Positions 56,165 to 64,000 of a stretch of 64,000 nucleotides of DNA are shown one piece after another. The DNA lies in contig JADJNC010000006.1 of assembly GCA_016709335.1 (NCBI GenBank), positions 1-64,000 of the forward strand, read 5' to 3'. The stretch is from Candidatus Propionivibrio dominans. Lineage in GTDB: Bacteria; Pseudomonadota; Gammaproteobacteria; Burkholderiales; Rhodocyclaceae. The notes below the pieces were generated by a model, which was not told the origin of the DNA, ran no database searches, and saw only the letters and a program-made list of their open reading frames with translations. Each line of letters starts with the position of its first letter. Positions within the stretch are counted from its first letter, which is position 1. The position numbers were made by a program, and so were the translations under genes.

Positions 56165-59100
56165 CTACTTCTGCCCTTCCTGCAACAGTGTCTGCAACTG
56201 TTCAAGCAAGGCGTCGCGCAAGCCGTGGAGTTCGCCCAGCCTGGCCACGGCTTCCAGCTTGAGACCCATGGCCTTATGTTCACACAGCTCTATGGCCAGC
56301 AAATGCACTTGCCGGTGCAAGGATTCAAGGCCAGGGAAGGCAGATTGCGCACCGTAACGGATCCGCCCCTCGGTATCCAGCCAGGTGCCGAAGCGGCAAA
56401 GGTTGTGATCCAGCGTCAGGTGCTCTTCACGCTCATCCTTAAGGTAGCGGGCGATGGAAACGATCCAGGCACGATGCTCGACGCTGGCAAAGAGCAGCGG
56501 CAAATCGTCGCGGTTGATCGAAGACCGGTTGCTCCAGTCGGAATCGGGGCGCCAGGTGCTGGCCCAGGCGGGGAAATCGAGCGCCGGCATCGGTCGTGCA
56601 ATACCGTAGCCTTGAGCCTGCTCGCAGCCCAGTTGCAGCAGCAACTTGCCGTGCTCGACGGTCTCCACGCCCTCGGCGATGACCTGGCGGCGGAAGGCGA
56701 TGGCCAATCCAAGAACGCCTTCGAGAATGGCCAGGTCGTCGGGGTCGTCAAGCATGTCGCGCACGAAACTCTGGTCAATCTTGAGCTGTTTCACCGGCAG
56801 ATGTTTCAGGTAGGTCAGCGAGGAATAACCGGTACCGAAATCATCCAGGGCGAACATTACCCCGATTTGCCGGCAAGACTCGATGATCCCGGCTACGCGG
56901 GCCAGGTCGACCAGTGCGCTGGTTTCCAGCACCTCCAGTTCAAGATCGGCCGGACTGAGCTCAGGGTGTGCTGCCAGAAGCGCGCACAGACGCTCGACGA
57001 AGTCCGGTTGCTGCAACTGACGGGCGGCGACATTGACGCTGACCGGGATGTTCAGCCCGGCTTCACGCCAGCGCTGTATCTGAAGCATCGCGGTATCGAT
57101 CACCCACTCGCCGATTTCGACGGCCAGCGGGTGATCCTCGATCACCGGCAGGAACACCGCCGGCGGCAGCAGACCTTTTTCCGGGTGCTGCCAGCGGATC
57201 AGCGCTTCGGCGCCGGTCACCTCTCCCGTTCGCATGTTCACCTTGGGCTGGTAATGGAGAACGAATTCGCGCGCGCTCAAGGCGCGTCGAATGTCCTCCA
57301 GGCTTTCATGGCGGCCACGGACGCTGCTGTCCTGCTCGGTGTCAAAGACATGGTAACGGTTCTTGCCGGCCAGCTTGGCCTGATACATGGCCTGGTCGGC
57401 CTGGCGCAGCAAGAGATCCGCATCGACGTCTTCGCTCTGCGGATAGAAGGTGACACCGAGACTGGCCGAGACCTGAAGCATCAGATCGCCGACCGGCACC
57501 GGCTCGGCGGCGGCTTCGAGCAGGCGGGCCAGCACCTGCACACTGGCCGCGACATCGGCCAGGTCGAGCAGCACGGCAACGAACTCGTCGCCGCCCAGGC
57601 GAGCCAGCGTGTCGCCTTCGCGCAGGGCTTGTTTCATGCGGCTGGCCAGGTCGATCAGCAACTGGTCGCCGGCGTCATGCCCGTGGCGGTCGTTGATGGC
57701 CTTGAAACCATCGAGGTCAAGATAGGCTACCGCCAGCGGCTGGCGACGCCGCTGCGCCTGGGCCATCGCCTGCTGCAGGCGGTCGGCCAGCAGCGTGCGA
57801 TTGGGTAGCATGGTCAGCGAATCGTAATGGGCCAGATGTTCGAGCTGCCGTGCGTGCTCCTTGAGCGCGGTGATGTCGGAAAACAAGGCGACGTATTGCC
57901 GGGTTTTGCCCTCGACATCGCGAACGGCACTGATGGTGAGCATCTCGGCGTAGACTTCGCCATTCTTGCGCCGGTTCCAGATTTCACCGTACCAGTAGCC
58001 TTTTTCGGTCAGATCGCGCCACAGCGCGGCGTAAAACGATTTTTCCTGACGCCCGGAGCTGAGGATGCGCGAGTTCCGACCGACGACTTCGTCACGGCTG
58101 TAACCGGTGATGCGCGAGAAGGTGTCGTTGACGTCGATGATCGTTCCGTCGGTGGCGGTGATCATGATGCCTTCGCGGGCATGGGTGAAGACGCTGGCGG
58201 CGAGATGCAGCTTTTCTTCGGCCTGCTTGCGTTCGGTGATGTCGCTATAAACCCAAATGCTGCCCTCCTGTGGCCGATCCGGATCGATGGCCCGACCGCC
58301 GAGTGTGCCCCAGAATACGCTGCCATCCTTTCGCCGCAGTCTCAATTCCGTACTGTAGTTCCTGCCTTCCGCCACTGTCCTGTAGGCTTCCAGGCCGATC
58401 TGTTCGAAGGTCTCGCGGGAGGCATAGAAACGCAAGGAAGATTCACCCAACAATTCACCGGGCTCATATTGAAATATTTCCTCAAAGCGGCGGTTGCATG
58501 AAACAACGCAGCGATTTTTGAGGTAGACAATGCCGACATGTACATTATTCAGAATCGTTTCGTTTTCTGCCAGAAGCTGGCGGGTTTTCTCCTCCTGCTG
58601 CTTGCGCTCGGTAATATCGATCCCGATACCAATCAAATAAACCTGATCCCTAGCCTCGAATTTGACTCCGGTAAGAGCGAACTGCACCAGGCGTCCATCT
58701 TTCGCCACTAGCGGAGCCTCAATCGAATTTTGACCTGTTTTCATCACCACTTCTATGGCACTCAGGACTGCCTCCCTGGCTTCCGGAACATGCCAATCCG
58801 TAACGTGACGGCCTTTCATTTCAGAAGTGTCATAGCCAAGGAGCAATTCATGCCGTTTGTTCCACAGCACTAACCGGCATTCCGGGTAGGTGTAGAGATA
58901 AAAGATGCCTGGGAGACTGTCCAGGACTGATTTTGAAAATTGTTGTTCCTGCTTTAACTGCGCCTCGATCCGCTTGCGCCCGGTGATGTCGGTCGAAATT
59001 CCACACAGTGCGTAGATGCGGCCATCCTCACGACGCAGCGGCAGCTTGGTCGACTGAAATACGCTTGTTTTCCCGGAACCGGCGAGGGTATTGATATCCT

Positions 59101-59770
59101 CCGAGCGGAGCGTTTCGCCTTCGTCCATTACCCGACGATCCTGGTGCCCAATTCGGGCGCTCGTTGCCTGGTCAAAGAATTTTTCATCACCGAAGCCGAC
59201 GATGTCATCCATTTCGACTTGCCACAATTCACGTACCGCCCGGTTGGCGAACAGGTAATGCCCCTCTCTATCCTTGAGATAGATGCAGGCATCGACATTC
59301 TCGAGAATGCTGCTCAACTTGTGCTCGCTGCCTGTCACACGTTCCACCTGATTCTGCAGCGCTTCGGTGACGCGCAGATAGTCATGCCGGTGCGCCTCGT
59401 GCTCGGAACGCAAGCGCGCCTCGGCACGTTGAGCGAGCCTTGCCTGGTCGCCTGCCGTACTGGCCACGGTTACCGCGTCAAGCGCCAGGGCCAGGAGTTC
59501 GCCGCCCAGAACGAGTGCTTCACGCGACAGGCTGACATGCCATAACAGTGGTCCAAGGCGTGTGATCAGCGGCGTGCCGAAAGTGAGCACCACACCCTCG
59601 ACCCGCGTCCGGAAATCAGGCAGCAGCGCACAGGCTGACGCACAATCTGCAGCGAGCAGAACCACCGTTCCCGAGAGCAACTCGCGATTGCCGAAAACAC
59701 CGCAGACAAAGCCGGCTGGTGGGTCGCTGATCAAGCTGAGATAACGTGTGTTCACGCGTTCACTGCTCAA
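56165..59770 (-). CDS. PAS-GGDEF-EAL-CZB cyclic-di-GMP signalling protein
   Basis: 1201 residues. An N-terminal unassigned region (1-115) and a charged linker precede about four PAS repeats (165-640). GGDEF near 727 is intact with the inhibitory RxxD site in REGDTLARLGGDEF. EAL (about 825-1075) has EALIRW, ALDDFGTGYSSL and IAEGVETV, all catalytic residues present. A C-terminal CZB zinc-binding domain has EHRAWIVSIARYL, CRFGTWL and LHRQVH ligands. The start is TTG 59770 (or GTG a few codons on), inside the end of the FIST gene (overlap 11 bases), so the two are translationally coupled. No obvious membrane helix; probably cytosolic sensing. Confidence 0.9.
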   Translation of the reverse strand: MSSERVNTRYLSLISDPPAGFVCGVFGNRELLSGTVVLLAADCASACALLPDFRTRVEGVVLTFGTPLITRLGPLLWHVSLSREALVLGGELLALALDAVTVASTAGDQARLAQRAEARLRSEHEAHRHDYLRVTEALQNQVERVTGSEHKLSSILENVDACIYLKDREGHYLFANRAVRELWQVEMDDIVGFGDEKFFDQATSARIGHQDRRVMDEGETLRSEDINTLAGSGKTSVFQSTKLPLRREDGRIYALCGISTDITGRKRIEAQLKQEQQFSKSVLDSLPGIFYLYTYPECRLVLWNKRHELLLGYDTSEMKGRHVTDWHVPEAREAVLSAIEVVMKTGQNSIEAPLVAKDGRLVQFALTGVKFEARDQVYLIGIGIDITERKQQEEKTRQLLAENETILNNVHVGIVYLKNRCVVSCNRRFEEIFQYEPGELLGESSLRFYASRETFEQIGLEAYRTVAEGRNYSTELRLRRKDGSVFWGTLGGRAIDPDRPQEGSIWVYSDITERKQAEEKLHLAASVFTHAREGIMITATDGTIIDVNDTFSRITGYSRDEVVGRNSRILSSGRQEKSFYAALWRDLTEKGYWYGEIWNRRKNGEVYAEMLTISAVRDVEGKTRQYVALFSDITALKEHARQLEHLAHYDSLTMLPNRTLLADRLQQAMAQAQRRRQPLAVAYLDLDGFKAINDRHGHDAGDQLLIDLASRMKQALREGDTLARLGGDEFVAVLLDLADVAASVQVLARLLEAAAEPVPVGDLMLQVSASLGVTFYPQSEDVDADLLLRQADQAMYQAKLAGKNRYHVFDTEQDSSVRGRHESLEDIRRALSAREFVLHYQPKVNMRTGEVTGAEALIRWQHPEKGLLPPAVFLPVIEDHPLAVEIGEWVIDTAMLQIQRWREAGLNIPVSVNVAARQLQQPDFVERLCALLAAHPELSPADLELEVLETSALVDLARVAGIIESCRQIGVMFALDDFGTGYSSLTYLKHLPVKQLKIDQSFVRDMLDDPDDLAILEGVLGLAIAFRRQVIAEGVETVEHGKLLLQLGCEQAQGYGIARPMPALDFPAWASTWRPDSDWSNRSSINRDDLPLLFASVEHRAWIVSIARYLKDEREEHLTLDHNLCRFGTWLDTEGRIRYGAQSAFPGLESLHRQVHLLAIELCEHKAMGLKLEAVARLGELHGLRDALLEQLQTLLQEGQK

Positions 59771-60905
59771 TCAGCAACAGCACGTAGGTCATATTGTGGA
59801 AAAGGTTGCGCGTGTAACCGTTGCCCGCACGCAAGGGCGCGATTTCTCCAAGTGAAGGGAAACCGGCCAGCGGCAAACCCGGAGCAAAGGCTGCGGTCAG
59901 CGCGCTGACCTCGTGCCCGATTTGGCTGCCGAGCACCGCCTTGCGCCCGGAACAACTGATGACCAGGGCCGCTACCGGCACCCTGCCGCTGGCGCTGGCC
60001 GCTTCGGCGATGGCTTTTACCTCAGCCACCAAGTCCTCCGGGCGGGCCAGGCACACCTGCACCGAATGGCCCTTGGCGATGCCGCCAAACAAACCGAGAG
60101 AGCCCAGCCTGGCCGAGGAGTCCGGAACAATCGAGCGCTGGCGCTTTTCTTCGGCGACCTCGGGATCCTGAACCAGCAGCGAGAGGATTCCCCAGTCCGT
60201 CTGCAGTACCGGCTTGCCGGTCTCGCGCTCGATGAAATCCATGGCGCTGATGCCGTCGATGCGATGAACCTCGGTGCCCTCGGCCACCTCGATCAGACCG
60301 CTATGCCCGATGACCTGCAGGGAATTGCCGACACGGATCGAGTAGCTCAAATCGCCGTAGGCCGCCAGCACGACAAGCGCATCGCTGATGACTTCACGGT
60401 TAACGTAGAGATAGCAACTCTCCATCCGGTATTCATCGGCGGCGAGGCCGCCAACGACAGGGAAAGCGACCGTTTCGCGCAGCACGGCTTCAATCCGGCT
60501 GGCATCGACCCTGAAATCGGAAATCAGAAAACCAAGACAAGGGGTTTCACCCTCTTCCGACAGCCTTGCCATCAGTTTTTCCACCTTGGCTTCCAGATCC
60601 TCATGCAGCCGTTCGACATGTTCCAGCCGCCAGCGCACCTGCCCGTCGGAATTCAGCCCGAGAACGGCGGCACCCTGATCGGAAACCCTTGTGGTCTCGT
60701 AGAATCCGTCGCCGCTGTTACCGACAACGATGATGTCATCACGCCCCAGCGCGTCATGAAGTCCCTCCAGCAACTCCGGAACAGAGTAATGCACCGAAGA
60801 GAAAAGGAAAACGACTTCGGGCGACATCGAGGCCAGCGATTCGCCCAGCGCAATACCGGCGCGGTAAGGGTCAGTGATGACGGTATTTGATGAAATCGCG
60901 CGCAT
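59760..60905 (-). CDS. FIST-domain sensory protein
   Basis: 381 residues. FIST_N (about 15-210: VVFLFSSVHYSVPELLEGLH, VGNSGDGFYETTRVSDQGAA) and FIST_C (about 220-360: GISAMDFIERETGKPVLQTD, AALVISCSGRKAVLGSQIGH, PLAGFPSLGEIAPLRAGNGY). FIST proteins bind small ligands, perhaps amino acids, and feed signals to two-component or GGDEF partners. ATG 60905 has AGGTGG upstream. It sits before and overlaps the PAS-GGDEF-EAL gene, so it is the likely input partner. Confidence 0.9.
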   Translation of the reverse strand: MRAISSNTVITDPYRAGIALGESLASMSPEVVFLFSSVHYSVPELLEGLHDALGRDDIIVVGNSGDGFYETTRVSDQGAAVLGLNSDGQVRWRLEHVERLHEDLEAKVEKLMARLSEEGETPCLGFLISDFRVDASRIEAVLRETVAFPVVGGLAADEYRMESCYLYVNREVISDALVVLAAYGDLSYSIRVGNSLQVIGHSGLIEVAEGTEVHRIDGISAMDFIERETGKPVLQTDWGILSLLVQDPEVAEEKRQRSIVPDSSARLGSLGLFGGIAKGHSVQVCLARPEDLVAEVKAIAEAASASGRVPVAALVISCSGRKAVLGSQIGHEVSALTAAFAPGLPLAGFPSLGEIAPLRAGNGYTRNLFHNMTYVLLLIEQ

Positions 60906-61314
60906 GATCACCACCTGAAATGATCTTATGAACAGAATTCATTCTACAAAGTTTCTGCTGCAATGGGGCAATCGTGCTGCTTTGGCGGATAGTTCTGAGC
61001 CTTCGCCCATTGGATTGCAATGCGCATCCGAACACCCCTTCGATCGAGGGGTTCAGTTACCACTACCAATCGCACACCCTGCTCAAGGCCATTTCCAACC
61101 TTCTTGATGGCCTGCAATATTTTGCGGAGACAAAGAACTCTCAAGGGTCTCACTCCCCACGAATACGTCTGAAAAATACGTCTGAAAAATCTGGACAAAA
61201 GCGCCTGAACACTTCAAGATCAACCCAGCCCGGCACACACTGGGATTGGATATTTGAACACTTCGCGCTCTGCAACATATCACTTTATTCCTAAAATGAT
61301 CGAGGGAGATTCCT
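60906..61314. other. Intergenic stretch between FIST and acyl-CoA synthetase genes
   Basis: No gene recognised. ATACGTCTGAAAA is repeated back to back at 61162-61190. The right end holds ATCGAGGGAGATT, the ribosome site of the synthetase. Confidence 0.4.
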
Positions 61315-62874
61315 ATGGAATCCATTAAGAATTATGACGATCTGCCGATGAACTGGGTCGGAGACTGGGCGGGACGCCGCGCGGCCATGACACCCCGGCG
61401 GACGGCCCTGTATGACTCATTCACCCAGAAGACTTACACCTTTCAGGACATGAACGAGCGGGCTTGCCGGGTGGGGGTCTATCTGAGCGACGTGCTGGGC
61501 CTGCGCAAAGGCGATGTCATCACGCTGATCTGCCGCAACCGGATTGAACCCATCGACCTTTATCTGGCCTGCGGAAAACTGGGTATTATCCTGGCCCCGC
61601 TCAGCCAGCGTCTGAAAAAGCCGGAACTGGATGACCTGTTGGCGCGCCTCCAGCCCAGCGTTCTGGTTCACGAACATCAATTTGCCGAACTGATCTCAAC
61701 CTTGTCGGTGCCCTCCTCGGTTCAATCGGTGATCGACATCGATGATGAGAAAAACTTTTTTGAAAACGTCATCCTCAAGACCGATCTCCGGGAGGTGAAT
61801 ATTCCGCTGGCGATGAATGATCGTTGCCTGTACGTCCATACCGGTGGTACGACCGCAGTGCCGAAAATCTGCATCGTGTCCTACCGGCAGATGGTCTGGA
61901 ATTCGTTCGACATCCTTGCCACCGGCATCGTCGGCGCCTTCAAGAAGGTGCTGATCACCTTCCCGTTCTTCCATATCGGCGGCTGGAATACCTTTACGCC
62001 GCTTTTTCATGCGGGCCTGACCAGCGTCCTGATGCGCGAATTCAACCCCGGACTGATACTTGAACTGACCCATGAAGGGCGCATCGAGAATTTTGGCGCG
62101 GTTGAAGCGATGCTGCAGTTCCTGATCGCCCATCCCAAATTTGCTGAAACCGATTTTTCCGGCTTGAAGGCGATCACTACCGCTGCCGCGCCTTGCTCGA
62201 AAGCCGTGATGCAAACCTTCCTGGACAAGGGCGTTCCCATCAGTCAGACCTACGGGATGACCGAAGCCGGCCCCTCCAATTGTGCCTATATCCCCCGCTC
62301 CGATTCCATGGAAGAGTTGCTCGCCAATTCAGCGAGCATCGGCACTTCGATGTTTCATTGCGATTCCAGGATCGTTGATCAGGAATCAGGACACGAGGTC
62401 AAACCCGGCGAAATTGGCGTACTGTGTTTGCGCAGCCCGCATAACTTTGACGGCTATCTCCACGACCCGGCGCGCACCGGGAAAACGATCCTTGAAAACG
62501 GCTGGATCTATACCGGAGACCTCGCCGTGCAGGATGAGGACGGCTTGCTGTTCATCAAGGGGCGGGCAGACAACATGTTCATCTCCGGCGGAGAAAACAT
62601 TTCCCCGGAGGAGATCGAAAACGCCCTGATGAAACATCCTGCGGTTGCCGGAGCGATTTGCGCCGGAATTCCCGACCCCAAATGGGGACAGGCTCCGGTC
62701 GCGCTCGTAATTTTTCACGCCGGCAGCAGTGTCACAGAAGATGAACTCAAAGCCTTTTGCCGGGAGTCCTTGGCCGATTACAAGGTTCCCCGGCAAATCC
62801 GGCCGGTTGCCGAATTGCCGCTGACAGCCGTTGGAAAACTGAACCGGAATGCCGTCGCCAGCCATTTTTCCTGA
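61315..62874 (+). CDS. AMP-forming acyl-CoA synthetase
   Basis: 519 residues, ANL family, activates a carboxylic acid to its CoA thioester via an acyl-AMP. P-loop YVHTGGTTAVPK (a TGGTT variant), FPFFHIGGWNTFTPLFHAG, YGMTEAGPSN, YTGDLAVQDEDGL, hinge GRADNMFISGGENISPEEIE, and the catalytic C-terminal lysine in LTAVGKLNRNA. Start ATG 61315 with GAGGGAG upstream. Substrate not predictable; short- or branched-chain acyl acids are typical of this branch. It ends close to the convergent acyltransferase gene. Confidence 0.9.
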   Translation: MESIKNYDDLPMNWVGDWAGRRAAMTPRRTALYDSFTQKTYTFQDMNERACRVGVYLSDVLGLRKGDVITLICRNRIEPIDLYLACGKLGIILAPLSQRLKKPELDDLLARLQPSVLVHEHQFAELISTLSVPSSVQSVIDIDDEKNFFENVILKTDLREVNIPLAMNDRCLYVHTGGTTAVPKICIVSYRQMVWNSFDILATGIVGAFKKVLITFPFFHIGGWNTFTPLFHAGLTSVLMREFNPGLILELTHEGRIENFGAVEAMLQFLIAHPKFAETDFSGLKAITTAAAPCSKAVMQTFLDKGVPISQTYGMTEAGPSNCAYIPRSDSMEELLANSASIGTSMFHCDSRIVDQESGHEVKPGEIGVLCLRSPHNFDGYLHDPARTGKTILENGWIYTGDLAVQDEDGLLFIKGRADNMFISGGENISPEEIENALMKHPAVAGAICAGIPDPKWGQAPVALVIFHAGSSVTEDELKAFCRESLADYKVPRQIRPVAELPLTAVGKLNRNAVASHFS

Positions 62875-62922
62875 AGTAAGCTGGCACTGGCAAATGCCGG
62901 AGCGGTGTCACCCGGTCGGGAT

Positions 62923-64000
62923 TCAGTCCTTGATCCGGGCAGCAGTTTCCGGCTTCCCGCGCAACCAGGCCAGCTCCGGACTTAAAAAACGTCCCAGTTC
63001 GCGCGATGCGGTTGCCGTCATGTGATCGAGGTCGGAGTACAAGGTTTTTCCATCTCGGGCGGCAAAGCAGGTCTGTGCGTCACAGAAAAAATCCATCACT
63101 TGCACCAGGCGTGCGTTGGGATGACGGCTGATGACCTCGGCCAATGCCGCTGTCGAATCGCCCACATATTTTTCGCTGCTGGCACGCGCCACATTGCACT
63201 GTGATCCTCTCCCCAGCGCGAGACACTGCGGCGCGGAAAAAACCAGCTCCGGAGTTGGCGCGATGACCACAACGCGCACGCCAATTCCCTCAAGTGTTGT
63301 CAGCATCGCGTCCAGACTCGACTGCATGGCAGCAAGCGCTTGCGCCTTCTTCTTCCGATCAACAGGCTCCGCGCCTGTCACTTGCCCGGCTGGAGTTTGC
63401 CATGCTGGCCCGGGTGAAATAACGCCCCCAGGCCGTCTATTTTCAGATCCTTGATTTCCTGAATTACGCGCTGATTGAACTCAGGGCAGAACTTCGGCGT
63501 ATCCGGAGCCAGCGCCTCGTAACCTATTACGGGCACACAGGCGGCCATCGTCAGTTGATAAACGGCTACATCGGAAAAAGCCTCCATCAGCATCGGCATC
63601 ATGTGCCCGGCATGCGAATCGCCCCACAGCAACACTTTCGATGCATCTTGTCCGGGCCGTGAATGCACTTCGCGGCAGCTTGCCAACGGGCTGGATCGGG
63701 ATATCGAACAGACCTTCTGATAGGGAGGGATCGCCGGATTCGTATCAAAGGATTTCTGATGCTTGTACCACGCCCAAAGACCCAAAGCGAACAGCACCGT
63801 AGTCAGGGAAATTCCAGCACCTGCAAACAAGGTTGCTCTGACGCGGCCAAACAGCCACGGTCGGCGCATCCGGATGGGGTGCTCGATCCAGACATAGGTG
63901 AGCCAGGCCAGTGCCAGCGCAACGCTAACAAGCACGGCGTTGGCTGTCATGTTCTGCGTTCCCAGGGTGTAAATCCGGTAGATAGAAAGCAGCGGCCAGT
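62923..64000 (-). pseudogene. Acyltransferase-3/SGNH protein, partial, one frameshift, runs off the window
   Basis: The C-terminal part of an O-acetyltransferase of the OatA type: end of the membrane acyltransferase domain (SIYRIYTLGTQN before 63951, AWLTYVWIEHPIRMRRPW), one further helix TLFAGAGISLTTVLFALGLW, then a periplasmic SGNH domain with the GDS box LLWGDSHAGHMMPML. The frame ends early after HPGQHGKLQPGK. In another frame ISPGPAWQTPAGQVTGAEP continues to the catalytic DxxH in YSDLDHMTATASRELG, stop 62923. One missing G in the run near 63430 explains it. Family members acetylate cell-surface polysaccharide. The upstream half lies beyond 64000. Confidence 0.8.

Noticed and set aside
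56225..57808. 527-codon antisense frame opposite the GGDEF-EAL gene
   Set aside because: Shadow of a high-GC gene; the opposite strand has intact GGDEF and EAL motifs.

Overview
The window looks like a chromosomal segment of a betaproteobacterium, most plausibly Rhodocyclales (Accumulibacter/Dechloromonas/Azonexus-like). The reasons are the high-GC codon use, the thrS-infC-rpmI-rplT-pheS-pheT-ihfA-merR-tRNA order, a PhaR/PhaB/PhaC polyhydroxyalkanoate (PHA) set, and a heavy load of short intergenic palindromes. This placement is inference from gene content; no marker was searched.

Positions 1-16.8 kb are accessory. In order they hold a decayed Wadjet-type JetABC system, a WYL-domain regulator, a DUF4160/DUF2442 pair, a broken DUF932 gene, a Xre/RES toxin-antitoxin pair, a vWA-FHA-serine protease cluster, an EcsC protein, a NERD-helicase, an HD hydrolase and a second Xre/RES pair on the opposite strand. 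An inverted repeat, GGCTCA-N5-TGAGCC with variants, occurs six times here. One copy lies 55 bases before the WYL regulator and three lie 38-61 bases before other genes. This suggests one regulator controls much of the island.

Positions 17.1-24.8 kb are core translation genes: tRNA-Val, thrS, infC with an ATC start, rpmI, rplT, pheS, pheT, ihfA, a MerR regulator and tRNA-Pro. thrS lacks about 70 internal codons. A VapBC pair follows, then a frameshifted FAD-linked dehydrogenase and rimO.

Positions 28.9-55.9 kb concentrate storage-polymer and phosphate metabolism. They include phaR, phaB and phaC, then rhlE, a glycosyltransferase/TIGR04282/TIGR03169-like trio and the SRP RNA. Two long divergent H+-pyrophosphatases face each other across an unknown gene. 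An MCE-type lipid transporter operon is led by ppx, divergent from ppk1; a fructosamine kinase, a polyphosphate glucokinase and relA follow. Together these cover polyphosphate synthesis, degradation and use, pyrophosphate-driven proton pumping, PHA storage and the stringent response, a combination typical of polyphosphate-accumulating lifestyles.

Positions 56-64 kb hold a PAS-GGDEF-EAL-CZB protein overlapping a FIST sensor gene, an acyl-CoA synthetase, and a partial acyltransferase/SGNH gene running off the end.

At least a dozen reading-frame breaks occur (jetA, jetB, jetC, DUF932, protease, thrS, FAD dehydrogenase, phaC, ppx, acyltransferase). Several are single-G changes in otherwise perfect genes, so part of the apparent gene decay may be sequencing or assembly error.
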